A DNA stretch of 64,000 bases from VAZQ01 sp963821505 (GTDB lineage Bacteria > Pseudomonadota > Alphaproteobacteria > Rhizobiales > Xanthobacteraceae). The position numbers and the translations under genes were made by a program. Below, piece by piece: positions 35,336-43,519 of the stretch (positions are counted from its first letter, which is position 1; each line of letters starts with the position of its first letter). The stretch lies in assembly GCA_963821505.1 (NCBI GenBank), contig CAWGEH010000013.1:124001-188000 (forward strand), in the 5' to 3' direction. Under the pieces are notes generated by a model. The model saw nothing but the letters and a program-made list of their open reading frames with translations. It was not told where the DNA came from and made no database searches.

Positions 35336-37173
35336 GGTTTGCGCCCCCGCCACCGGACCTGCCGCAGCGCGCCCCAGATGCCGCCGGGGAAGAACAGCAC
35401 GCAGCAGATGAAGACGCCGCCGATGACGGCGAGCCAGTGCTCGCTATAGGAGCTGACCACGTTCTTCATCAGCAGGAAGAGACCGGCGCCGATCGCGGGC
35501 CCGATCAGAGTGCCGGCGCCGCCGAGCATGGTCATGATCAGAATGTCGCCGGACGAGGTCCAGTAGAGGGCATCGGGCGAGATGAAGCTGTTGAAAATCG
35601 CATAGAGACCGCCCGCCAGTCCGGCGAACGCGCCGGCGATGGTGAAGGAGAGAAGCTTGTACGCGCGCGTAGGATAGCCGATCGCGAGCATACGCGGCTC
35701 GTTCTCCCGAATGCCGACGAAGACGTGCCCGAGCGGCGCGTTGAGAAGCCGTCGCAGGCCCCAGTAGGAGAGCAGAAGGAAAATGAGCGTCATGAAATAC
35801 ATGGGCAACGAATTCGAGAGATCGAAGCCGAAAAAGCCGGGCTTGTCCGCAATCGCCATGCCGTCCGACCCGCCGGTCACATCGCGCCATTTCAGCGCGA
35901 CCGAGAATACCAGTTGCGAGAATGCCAACGTCAGCATGAGGAAGGGAATGCCGCTGGTGCGCACGCAGAAGAAACCGATCACGGCGGCGCCACCGGCAGC
36001 GATCACGACGCCGGCCGCCAGTGCGAGCCAAGTATTCACGCCCAGCAGCGTTCCCAGCACCGCCACCGCGTAAGCGCCCAGGCCGAAGAACGCGGCATGA
36101 CCGAGCGACATCAATCCGGTAAAGCCCAGCAGCAGGTCGAGGCTCATGGCGAAGATCGCGAAGATGTAAATCTCGGCGATCAGCGCGCGGGGGTAGTCCG
36201 TCACCAAGAACGGACAGACGAGCATCGCCAGGATCACGATGAGCCCCGCCGCCCGCGTTTCCTTCGTCGCCGGCGTGCTCACGGTGGTCACGGCCGGGGC
36301 GGCGGTGACGCCGGTATACTTGATGCCGAACAGGCCCTGCGGCCGCACCAGGAGGACAACGGCCATCACCAGATAGATCAGGAACAAAGCGAGGCTCGGA
36401 AAATAGGCCTTGCCGAAGGTATCGGCCTCGCCGATCAACAGGCTGCCGATAAAGGCGCCGCGCAGGCTTCCCATGCCACCGATCACGATCACGATGAACG
36501 CCGGGATGAGAATCTCGGTGTCCATGCCCGGATAGAGTCCGAGCACGGGCCCGGCCGCGACGCCGCCGACCGCCGCCAAGGCCACGCCGGCGCCGAATAT
36601 GCCGGTGAACAGGAGCGGGATATTGGCGCCGAGCCCTGCGGCCATGTCGGCGTCGTCGACCCCGGCCCGCACCATGGCACCGACACGGCTGCGCTCGAGG
36701 AAGAGCCACAACAGCAACGCTATCGCGAAGCCGAGGGCGATCAGAAACAAGCGGTAGGTCGAGAACACACCAACCCCGATCTCCGTGGCGCCCTGAAGGA
36801 TTTCCGGCGCCGGCAGCCGCACGATTACCCGGCCCCACACGGATTGCACGAGGTCGAAGAAGACGAAGGTAAAGCCGAAAGTCAGCAGCACTTGATCCAT
36901 ATGACCGCGTCGATAGAGCGGCCGCATGAACACGAGCTCCATGACGATCCCGAGCACGGCGACGGGAATGGGGGCGAGCAGAAGTGCGAGCCAGAAGCTG
37001 CCGGTGAACTGGAAGATGGACAGACCAAAGAACGCGCCCAACATGAAAAACGAGCCGTGGGCAAGGCTCACGACGTTCATCAGTCCGAAGATGAGCGAGA
37101 GGCCCGCCGCCATGAGGAACAGCAGCACGCCGTAGACCAGCCCGTTCAGGAGCTGGGCGACAATGAACTCCAT
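35332..37173 (-). CDS. LivH-LivM fused permease of a branched-chain-type ABC transporter
   Basis: A 613-aa protein joining both permease subunits. Residues 1-290 are LivH-like (L-L-N-G-L-V-Y-G-V-L-L-F-L-M-A-A-G-L-S-L-I-F-G-L-M-N-V-V-S-L-A-H-G). After a Thr/Ala linker near 300, residues 310-610 are LivM-like (L-L-L-G-F-T-G-L-M-S-L-G-H-A-A-F-F-G-L-G-A-Y; R-E-N-E-P-R-M-L-A-I-G-Y). Most systems keep LivH and LivM separate. The junction is continuous with no stop. The fused chain would provide the whole transmembrane pathway. It overlaps livG and is 383 bases from livK. Confidence 0.94.
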   Translation of the reverse strand: MEFIVAQLLNGLVYGVLLFLMAAGLSLIFGLMNVVSLAHGSFFMLGAFFGLSIFQFTGSFWLALLLAPIPVAVLGIVMELVFMRPLYRRGHMDQVLLTFGFTFVFFDLVQSVWGRVIVRLPAPEILQGATEIGVGVFSTYRLFLIALGFAIALLLWLFLERSRVGAMVRAGVDDADMAAGLGANIPLLFTGIFGAGVALAAVGGVAAGPVLGLYPGMDTEILIPAFIVIVIGGMGSLRGAFIGSLLIGEADTFGKAYFPSLALFLIYLVMAVVLLVRPQGLFGIKYTGVTAAPAVTTVSTPATKETRAAGLIVILAMLVCPFLVTDYPRALIAEIYIFAIFAMSLDLLLGFTGLMSLGHAAFFGLGAYAVAVLGTLLGVNTWLALAAGVVIAAGGAAVIGFFCVRTSGIPFLMLTLAFSQLVFSVALKWRDVTGGSDGMAIADKPGFFGFDLSNSLPMYFMTLIFLLLSYWGLRRLLNAPLGHVFVGIRENEPRMLAIGYPTRAYKLLSFTIAGAFAGLAGGLYAIFNSFISPDALYWTSSGDILIMTMLGGAGTLIGPAIGAGLFLLMKNVVSSYSEHWLAVIGGVFICCVLFFPGGIWGALRQVRWRGRKP

Positions 37174-37298
37174 ACGCCCTCAACCCGCTATCATGCGAAG
37201 TCGACCGATCAGTCCGCCCTCGTCTGCCGCGCAGACGTGGAGACCCATCGTTGCGATCGGCGCCGACGGAAAGAAGGCTGGCGCCGCGAGCCGCAGTA

Positions 37299-37359
37299 CC
37301 CTCTCCCCTCGCGGGAGAGGGTGGCGAGCGTGCCGGAGAATAGCGGAGGCACGCTCGCC
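37299..37359. repeat. REP-like double-hairpin element
   Basis: Two adjacent perfect inverted repeats: CCCTCTCCC (37299-37307) pairs with GGGAGAGGG (37313-37321), and GGCGAGCGTGCC (37323-37334) pairs with GGCACGCTCGCC (37348-37359). The surrounding CTGAGGGGG and ACCCCTCACCCG look like further arms. This composition matches dispersed repeats seen many times in Bradyrhizobium-type genomes, usually between genes. Here it separates livK from livHM and may stabilise or attenuate the transcript. Confidence 0.7.
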
Positions 37360-37556
37360 GGCTGAGGGGGCCGTTTCGCAGCTGATCTCGCGAGAGTAAC
37401 CCCTCACCCGCCCTCGCTCAGCGCTGCTTCGCAAGGCGAGAGGATTTGGGACTCGTGGCTCCGTGAGCAAACTCCAGCGCCTTCTCCGACACGGACCTGT
37501 TGCGCGAGAACGAAAGCGATGAATCTCATCCAAGTAGCTCTCGCAGAGGACTACTG

Positions 37557-38774
37557 TCAGTAGATTTTCTTTCCGGGATCCTGCACGTCCTTGAAGGTGG
37601 TGAGAACCTTGCTGGTGACCTTGCCCTCCTTCTCCACCACCTGGCAGATGTGGATATCCTGAATGGGATTGTGCGTGGCCGGGTCCATCCGAAAAGGTCC
37701 GCGCGGCGCGTTGAACTTCACCTTTGTCATCGCCTCCGCCAGCTTGTCCTTGTCGGAGGCGTTGCCGTCCGCAGCCTGCAATGCGTCATAGACGGCGCGC
37801 GCAGCGACATAACCGTAGTCGGAGAAGATGTCCGGCAAGGCCTTGTACTTGGCTTGGTAGTCGGCGACGAATTTCCTGCTCTCCGGGTTGTCGACGGTGT
37901 CGGTATAGGTGGTGGCGGAGATGACGCCGATCGCGGTCTTGCCCAACGCGCTCATGGTCAGCGAGTCGATGATGGTGAAGCCGGTCAGCGGCATTTTCTC
38001 CTTCAGCCCGAACTCGGTATATTGCTGGATGAAGCGGATTGCATCGGCGCCGGGCATGAAATCATAGGTCACGGGCGGATTGATCGATTTGATGTCGATC
38101 AGGTAGGGGCTGAAGTCCGTCGTCCCCAGCGGCGGCCAGATCTCCTTGAGCACCTTGCCGCCGCGTTTGAGATATGGCCCCTTGAACTGCGCGATGACGT
38201 CGCGGCCGCCGGCGTAGTCGGAGGCGGTGGTGACGATCTCCTTGCCGAGATTGTCGTATATCCAGTTCGCCATCGGCGTGCTCAGCTGATAGGCCGAAAT
38301 CGAGGTGCGGAAGAGATAGGGATAGCGATCCCAAGTGATGGCGTCGGTGCCGGCGCCGGAGACGACGTAGAAGGCTTTCTGCTGCTTGGCATAGTTGAGC
38401 ACCGCGAGCGCGACGTTGCTCGCCTGCACGCCGACGATCATGTCGACCTTGTCGCTCTCGACGAGTTTCTTGACCTTCTGCAATCCGATCTGAGGATTGA
38501 ACTGATCGTCCTCCTTGATGATCTCGATCTTGCGGCCGGCAACGGTCCAGCCGACGCTCTCGAAATAGAGGCTCATGCCATTGAAATTGTTCTCCGCGGC
38601 ATAGGCAATCGCGCCGGTGAAGGAATTGAGATTGCCGAGCCGGATGGGCGCACGCGTTTGCGCCAGAAGGCCCGGCGCGGCCAGGTTGGACGCGAGCGCG
38701 GCCCCCGCGCCAGCCGTGCCGGCTATGAACTTGCGGCGGGACATTCGCCGCGCGGTTGCGCTCGCTATGGTCAT
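37557..38774 (-). CDS. LivK-type periplasmic amino-acid/acid-binding protein
   Basis: A 405-aa receptor of the type I periplasmic-binding fold. The N-terminus M-S-R-R-K-F-I-A-G-T-A-G-A-G-A is a Tat signal that ends near L-A-Q-T. Mature features are I-R-L-G-N-L-N-S-F-T-G-A, the D-D-Q-F-N-P motif, D-M-I-V-G-V-Q-A-S-N-V-A, Y-V-V-S-G-A-G-T-D and a late Y-G-Y-V-A-A-R-A-V-Y-D-A-L. ATG 38774 follows GAGGAGAGG. It feeds the fused permease and LivG/LivF downstream. It resembles receptors for aromatic or branched-chain acids; the ligand is unknown. Confidence 0.92.
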   Translation of the reverse strand: MTIASATARRMSRRKFIAGTAGAGAALASNLAAPGLLAQTRAPIRLGNLNSFTGAIAYAAENNFNGMSLYFESVGWTVAGRKIEIIKEDDQFNPQIGLQKVKKLVESDKVDMIVGVQASNVALAVLNYAKQQKAFYVVSGAGTDAITWDRYPYLFRTSISAYQLSTPMANWIYDNLGKEIVTTASDYAGGRDVIAQFKGPYLKRGGKVLKEIWPPLGTTDFSPYLIDIKSINPPVTYDFMPGADAIRFIQQYTEFGLKEKMPLTGFTIIDSLTMSALGKTAIGVISATTYTDTVDNPESRKFVADYQAKYKALPDIFSDYGYVAARAVYDALQAADGNASDKDKLAEAMTKVKFNAPRGPFRMDPATHNPIQDIHICQVVEKEGKVTSKVLTTFKDVQDPGKKIY

Positions 38775-38978
38775 GGTGTTCCTCTCCTCGGCTGCCGCAT
38801 TGGGCTGGAACCAGCAGCGCTATTTCTGCGCATAGTCTAAGCCGGGCGGCCCTTGCTTGTCACCCGAGCTGAGGTTGTTGCGGGGCGCCGATGCGTGGCG
38901 AGGTTTAGCCGAAGGCTTACCAACTCCGCTCGGCGGGCGCCGCCGAGAAGGGCGCTTGCGACGAGCGGATGCGCGGCG

Positions 38979-39977
38979 TCATGCCGGCGTCGACTTTCGT
39001 CCGGCAGGCTCTCTGTTCTCCTTGAGCCGCCGGAGGCTGTCGAGGTAATCCGCGATCCCCTTTTCCAGGTCGTATTGCGGTGCATAGCCGAGCTCGGCGC
39101 GCGCGCGCGAAATGTCGTACACGCTGGATGCGGGATAAGGCATGCCGAGAAAATTCAGGCCGGGCCCGATCTCTATATCGGCGTTCGGCAAATGCCTGCG
39201 CAACACGCGCGCGACGTCGTTGAGGGTGACGCCGACGCCGGTGCCGATGTTGTAGACGCGGCTCGCGGGATTCGCGGCGATGCAGGCGAGATAGATGCCG
39301 TAGGCCGAATCCTTATTATAGACGAAGTCGTCCTTTTCGTCGCCGCCCTGGGAGATGCGGAACGGCAGCCCGCTGGCGGGATTCTCGATGATCTGGCTGG
39401 TCACGCCCATCTTGCCGTGGCGCGAAGTCTTTCCCGGCCCGTAGGTCGTGGCGAACCGCAACACCACCACGTCAAGCCCCATATTGGCCTGATAATAAAG
39501 GCCCACCTGCTCGCCCATCAGCTTGGCAAAATCGTAGATGCGCTTGGGATTCTTCGGCAGGTCCTCGGGAACGGGCTTGTAGGTCGGGAAGCCGTAGTCG
39601 CCGAGCACGGGGCCGTACACGCCCTTCGCGCTGGTATAGACCACCCGTTCGACATCGAACGCGCGCGCCGCCTCCAGCACGTTGACCGTGCCCATCACGT
39701 TGACCTGCACGCTGAGCGCAGGATTGGCCTGGGACACGGCGCCGACGAAGGCAGCCGCGTGCACGATATGCGTGATCCGATGGCGTTTGATGACGTCCAG
39801 CAGCCGCGGCATGTCGAGAACGTCCCCGAGTTCGACGTCGACCTCATCGAGGATGTCGCGAATGAGCCACTCGTCGCGATGGCGGGCGAAGATGACGGGA
39901 CGGTGGCCTTCCTTGACGAATCTGCGGCTCGTTTCGGCGCCCATCACGCCCATTCCGCCGGTGATCAGGACCTTCAT
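38979..39977 (-). CDS. NAD-dependent epimerase/dehydratase (extended SDR)
   Basis: A 332-aa extended short-chain dehydrogenase/reductase. It has the N-terminal nucleotide fold V-L-I-T-G-G-M-G-V-M-G, V-H-A-A-A-F-V-G, V-Y-T-S-A-K-G-V-Y-G and the catalytic Y-D-F-A-K pair, then R-F-A-T-T-Y-G-P-G-K, D-F-V-Y-N-K-D-S-A and V-Y-N-I-G-T-G. These match sugar-nucleotide or hydroxyacid epimerases. The start has GGGAGAG. It lies between a cupin and the LivK gene on the same strand, so it may act on the imported compound rather than in sugar biosynthesis. Confidence 0.9.
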   Translation of the reverse strand: MKVLITGGMGVMGAETSRRFVKEGHRPVIFARHRDEWLIRDILDEVDVELGDVLDMPRLLDVIKRHRITHIVHAAAFVGAVSQANPALSVQVNVMGTVNVLEAARAFDVERVVYTSAKGVYGPVLGDYGFPTYKPVPEDLPKNPKRIYDFAKLMGEQVGLYYQANMGLDVVVLRFATTYGPGKTSRHGKMGVTSQIIENPASGLPFRISQGGDEKDDFVYNKDSAYGIYLACIAANPASRVYNIGTGVGVTLNDVARVLRRHLPNADIEIGPGLNFLGMPYPASSVYDISRARAELGYAPQYDLEKGIADYLDSLRRLKENREPAGRKSTPA

Positions 39978-40035
39978 GTGCTCTCCCGAGATGGGCCCGG
40001 CGCGGCCAATGCCCGAACAGGCCCGCCTTGCAATG

Positions 40036-40539
40036 TCAGCGCGCGTTGGCAGCCCCGGTGATGGGGTGACCGATTCCCAAGGGCACGGCGTCGATCAGCA
40101 CGAAGGCGACGCGGGCGCGCTTGTCGCTGCGATTGGCCCAGGCATGGTTGGTACCGCGCTGAACCATGACATCGCCGGCTTTCAGCGTCACCGTCGAGTT
40201 GTCCATGTCCATCTCGATCTCCCCCTCGATCACGATCACGTAGTCGATGGTCTCGGTGCGGTGCATCCGCGGCTCGTTTCCGGGTGGGAAATCGATGACG
40301 GCGAAGCGCGTCCCGTTCGCTGGCGGGGCGGTGCCGATGACGCGTGCGCCGAGATCTTCGATGTCTTCCCCAATGGAAATGTCGGCCGGCGTGCGGTCGG
40401 TCGACCAGATCAAGGTCGAAACAGTGCCGGCGCTCGGATGTTTCGCGTTGGTCGCCGGCCCTTCCATAACGACCTTGGCGACGTTCTGGGCATCATGGCC
40501 GGTCACGAAGCGGCGAATGGGCGGGTATCGTTCACTCAC
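40036..40539 (-). CDS. Cupin-domain protein
   Basis: A 167-aa protein with a single cupin barrel: W-S-T-D-R-T-P-A, R-F-A-V-I-D-F-P-P-G-N-E-P-R-M-H-R-T-E-T-I-D-Y-V-I-V-I-E-G-E (cupin motif 1, with metal-type His/Glu pattern) and L-K-A-G-D-V-M-V-Q-R-G-T-N-H-A-W (motif 2). Such single cupins bind a metal and a small carboxylic acid. GTG 40539 is used, and the Bug receptor frame overlaps it. It lies in the Bug-cupin-epimerase series and probably acts in the same catabolic pathway. Confidence 0.88.
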   Translation of the reverse strand: MSERYPPIRRFVTGHDAQNVAKVVMEGPATNAKHPSAGTVSTLIWSTDRTPADISIGEDIEDLGARVIGTAPPANGTRFAVIDFPPGNEPRMHRTETIDYVIVIEGEIEMDMDNSTVTLKAGDVMVQRGTNHAWANRSDKRARVAFVLIDAVPLGIGHPITGAANAR

Positions 40540-41611
40540 GTGTGTTGTCCCCTAAGGTGTGCCGCAAGGCGGCACGAACGGCGAGATACGTTGCGGTCGG
40601 CGAATGCCGAAGAATTCGCATCGTCAATCGAGCTTCGCTCCGACCGCCTTCACCAGCGCTCCCCAATGTTGCGAAGTCGTCCTGGATGAGCTGGACAAAT
40701 TGCGTCGGCGTGAGATCGACGCGCTCGAAGCTGTTGGTCCGGAAGAACTCGCGCGATTGCGGCAATTCCAACGCGTTGGCGACGTCGGCATGAATCTTCG
40801 CCACCAACTCCGGCGCCATCTTCGCAGGACCGAACAGGGCAAACCAGGCCGTGGTCGAGAAGCCCGCCACACCGGCTTCGGCGATCGTCGGCAGATCCGG
40901 GCGCAGCGTTGCCCGCTTGTCACCCGCCGCCGCGAGAATTCTGACTTTTCCGCTCTTCTCGTATTGTTCGATGCTGCTGAGATTGAGTAGGAGCATCGAG
41001 ACGTCGCCCGCCAGGAGAGCGGTGGCGGCAGGCGCGGCGCCGCGGTAGGGGATGTGCACGATATCGGTGCCGGTGCGCTGCTTGAAATCTTCCATGCTCA
41101 GATGGGCATAGGTGCCGATGCCGTACGAGCCGTAGTTCAAGGTTCCGGGCTTTGCCTTGGCGAGCGCGATCAACTCCTGCACGCTGTGCACGGGAAGCGA
41201 GGGATGGATCACCAGCACCGGCGTGATCCGGCACAGCACGATAATGGGGGTGAGATCCTTGACCGGATCGTAAGGAAGGGTGCTGAAAAGATGCGGATTG
41301 GCGGTGACGGTGGAATCGGGTGCAACCAGGAGGGTGAGCCCGTCCGCGGGGGACCTCGCCACCGCCTGTGCTCCGACCGCATAATTCCCGCCCGGACGAT
41401 TTTCAACGACAACCGGTTGCCCCCACGTCTCGGTCAAACGCTGCGCAACGATGCGCGCCATCGTGTCGGTCACGCCGCCGGCCGGCACGGGCACGATGAG
41501 CTTGACCGTACCGCCCGGATAGTTCTGGGCGCCCGCCGTGCCGCTCGCGACCGCGAGCACGCTCAGCAATGCAGCGAACAGCGCAGCCCTGGTCGTTGAA
41601 ATCGACATCAT
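40532..41611 (-). CDS. Bug/TctC-type receptor with one-base insertion near the C-terminus
   Basis: A Bug receptor with signal peptide (T-R-A-A-L-F-A-A-L-L-S-V-L-A-V-A-S-G-T-A-G-A) and motifs L-I-V-P-V-P-A-G-G-V-T-D-T-M-A-R, N-R-P-G-G-N, A-D-G-L-T-L-L-V-A-P-D-S and Y-G-S-Y-G-I-G-T-Y-A-H-L-S. The sequence as given runs to 40532, but the normal end, W-G-A-L-V-K-A-V-G-A-K-L-D with stop at 40624, is in the next frame. One extra base at about 40665 explains it (C-terminal tail replaced by about 45 foreign residues). With it corrected the protein is 328 aa. It lies upstream of the cupin gene; no TctAB pair adjoins. Confidence 0.88.
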   Translation of the reverse strand: MMSISTTRAALFAALLSVLAVASGTAGAQNYPGGTVKLIVPVPAGGVTDTMARIVAQRLTETWGQPVVVENRPGGNYAVGAQAVARSPADGLTLLVAPDSTVTANPHLFSTLPYDPVKDLTPIIVLCRITPVLVIHPSLPVHSVQELIALAKAKPGTLNYGSYGIGTYAHLSMEDFKQRTGTDIVHIPYRGAAPAATALLAGDVSMLLLNLSSIEQYEKSGKVRILAAAGDKRATLRPDLPTIAEAGVAGFSTTAWFALFGPAKMAPELVAKIHADVANALELPQSREFFRTNSFERVDLTPTQFVQLIQDDFATLGSAGEGGRSEARLTMRILRHSPTATYLAVRAALRHTLGDNTRE

Positions 41612-41983
41612 TCCCTCACCTTTCGATTGCGCGATCTTTTGCCGGCTCGTGCGCCGCTTGACCGGAAAATAGACGAGCATCAGAGCGCCGCCAACCCCGA
41701 AACGCTTTCAAGCGAGAAGATAGCCCGCTTCGCCGCAAGAACGGGCGACATCGTAAGGAGCCTGTGCCCTACATCGCCTGCAGAGCAGAATCCTGGGACC
41801 GGGCAATAATGTTTTCCGCACGCGGCCTTGGTGCAGCAAAGTTAATCCGTCTGTGGCCTGCCTCACCTGCGCTGCGCCTTACGGGGGAGATGCTCGCGCT
41901 GCAAGCGGGCAGGTATTCGACCCACTCCGCCGATGCACGTACCGAGCGTGATCTTGCTGAGCGAGATTACACGGAGAAGTATC
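41612..41983. other. Intergenic region between divergent genes
   Basis: About 370 bases between the leftward Bug receptor (start 41611) and the rightward small secreted protein (start 41984). It should contain both promoters. Open frames here are short, Arg/Pro-rich and lack ribosome-binding sites. I see no gene and no clear repeat. Confidence 0.4.
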
Positions 41984-42127
41984 ATGAAAAAATCCGTCGC
42001 AAAGCTTGCAGTAGCGCTCGCGCTGGCGCTGACGGCAGCGACGACCGCTGCATTTGCCCAGAGCCCGCCGCCCGCATGCCTGCCGCAGTATGATACGTCG
42101 GGCGCGCAAACGGCGCCGTACTGCTGA
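41984..42127 (+). CDS. Small exported protein (47 aa)
   Basis: MKKSVAKLAVALALALTAAT, then T-A-A-F-A-Q-S, is a classic signal peptide cut after A-F-A. The mature part is only about 22 residues, S-P-P-P-A-C-L-P-Q-Y-D-T-S-G-A-Q-T-A-P-Y-C, with two cysteines able to form one disulfide. The start has CACGGAGAAG. It is followed by an intrinsic terminator, so it is a single-gene transcript. Function unknown; similar tiny secreted Pro/Cys peptides occur in rhizobia. Confidence 0.75.
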   Translation: MKKSVAKLAVALALALTAATTAAFAQSPPPACLPQYDTSGAQTAPYC

Positions 42128-42164
42128 ACAGGCGCGGACCGCGACATCGCGAGTTGACGGAAAG

Positions 42165-42186
42165 AGCCCGGCTTGGCCGGGCTTTT
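42165..42186 (+). terminator. Intrinsic terminator after the small exported protein
   Basis: AGCCCGGC (42165-42172), loop TTG, GCCGGGCT (42176-42183), then TTT: a perfect 8-base GC-rich stem with a T-run, 38 bases after the stop of the gene at 41984. This is a convincing Rho-independent terminator on the plus strand and separates that gene from the sigma factor. Confidence 0.8.
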
Positions 42187-42302
42187 GCGCGCGAGCCGGC
42201 CCGCCGGGCCTGAAAAGGCCGCCGTCTTTGTGAAGTGGTTAACAAAACGTTCCCTGCCGCCGGGCTAGGCATATCGCCAGACCGAAAACAGGGGAGCTAC
42301 CA

Positions 42303-42921
42303 ATGCGCAACGATTTTGCCGGACCGAACCCGAATATTTCGGCCAATCGGCCCTCGCCCAAGACCCGCGGCAGCTCGGACGAGGTGCTGATCGAGAAAGT
42401 GGCGTCCGGTAACAGGCTCGCGATGCAAGCCCTGTTCACGCGACACCAGGCCCGGATCTACCGTTTCATCCTGCGAATGGTCCGCAACAATGCGCTCGCG
42501 GAAGATTTGACCAGCGAAGTATTCCTCAGCGTGTGGCAACAGGCGCACCGGTTCGAGGCACGCTCGGCCGTCACAACGTGGCTCTTGGCGATCGCCCGTT
42601 ACAAGGCGTTCGCCGAGCTGCGGCGCCGAGTTCGAGCCGCTGTGCGATGAAGAAAACGAGAAAGCGAGCGATCCGGCCGACAATCCGGAAGCCGCGTTCG
42701 AGATCAAGCATCGGGGAGAACTTCTGCGCAAGTGCCTCACACGGCTGTCCCGAGAGCATCGGGAGATCATCGATCTCGTCTACTATCACGAAAAGTCCGT
42801 GCAAGAGGTCGCCGAGATCGTCGGCATTCCGGGAAATACGGTCAAAACACGAATGTTCTACGCACGTCGGAAATTATCGGAGTTGCTGTCAGCCGAAGGC
42901 ATCGTGGGGGCGCTGTCATAG
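42303..42921 (+). pseudogene. ECF-type (RpoE-like) sigma factor, frameshifted between regions 2 and 4
   Basis: Region 2 is read in the first frame: A-L-F-T-R-H-Q-A-R-I-Y-R-F-I-L-R-M-V-R-N, A-E-D-L-T-S-E-V-F-L-S-V-W-Q-Q, T-T-W-L-L-A-I-A-R-Y-K-A. Region 4 follows in another frame after about 42630: C-L-T-R-L-S-R-E-H-R-E-I-I-D-L-V-Y-Y-H-E, V-A-E-I-V-G-I-P-G-N-T-V-K-T-R-M-F-Y-A-R-R-K-L, ending at 42921. The total of 619 bases is one over a multiple of three, so a single-base insertion (or two-base loss) in the linker breaks it. Corrected length about 205 aa. CAGGGGAG precedes the ATG. No anti-sigma gene lies next to it. Confidence 0.8.
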
Positions 42922-43153
42922 CTCGGGCAGGTATCATCGGGGATGTCCCCGTGCGGCAGTAGATCAGGCCGTCTGCCGCCCCAGGGATGAACAGGGGAAA
43001 GCGCGCGGACGCCCGTGTAGTCCGCTCGTCAGGACTCATACCCCACGCACCGCGCACGCCTAAATATGACCCTTGTGTGAGATAGTTCACACTTCGCGGC
43101 GGAAACCTCGTGCGACGGTCACTGCCCCGGGCCTCTAATGGTCGGTGGGGAGC

Positions 43154-43381
43154 ATGTCCGACCCAGACGACGCACAGCGCTGCGATTTTTGCAAACGCGG
43201 CCATGTCACCATACACAACCAGCAGATCGCTTTTCGGCAGTGGACCGACAAGGGTTACGTTTTCTGCGACGCCAAAATCCCCATCGGAGTTTGCGACCAT
43301 TGCGGATCAAAACACTGGACCGAAGCCGCCGAAGCGATCATAGAAGACGTCGTTCGGCGAGAATACGATAAGCTTCTATAA
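43154..43381 (+). CDS. Small zinc-ribbon protein
   Basis: A 75-aa protein with two cysteine pairs, R-C-D-F-C-K-R-G and V-C-D-H-C-G-S-K-H-W, separated by about 35 residues, forming a likely zinc ribbon; a further cysteine lies in Y-V-F-C-D-A-K. The C-terminus is helical (E-A-A-E-A-I-I-E-D-V-V-R-R-E-Y). ATG 43154 has GTGGGGAG upstream; a GTG at 43145 is also possible. It may bind nucleic acid or protein. It resembles YgiT-type antitoxin N-terminal ribbons, but lacks the helix-turn-helix part and no toxin gene is beside it. Confidence 0.7.
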   Translation: MSDPDDAQRCDFCKRGHVTIHNQQIAFRQWTDKGYVFCDAKIPIGVCDHCGSKHWTEAAEAIIEDVVRREYDKLL

Positions 43382-43519
43382 GGGCCGCACCGGCATTTCG
43401 AATCTGAAGTGAGCGGACCTTTACGCCGCCGCTGACCGCGTCGAGTCGGGCGAAAAGTCAGATTAAATCGCGATTTCAGTACTTGTTCAGTCGCACGATG
43501 TCATTTACGGCGGCCCCGC

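Noticed and set aside
35437..37365. A 642-aa open frame on the plus strand
   Set aside because: It lies antisense to the fused Liv permease; its composition (Glu/His/Arg/Gln) is that expected from reversing hydrophobic codons.
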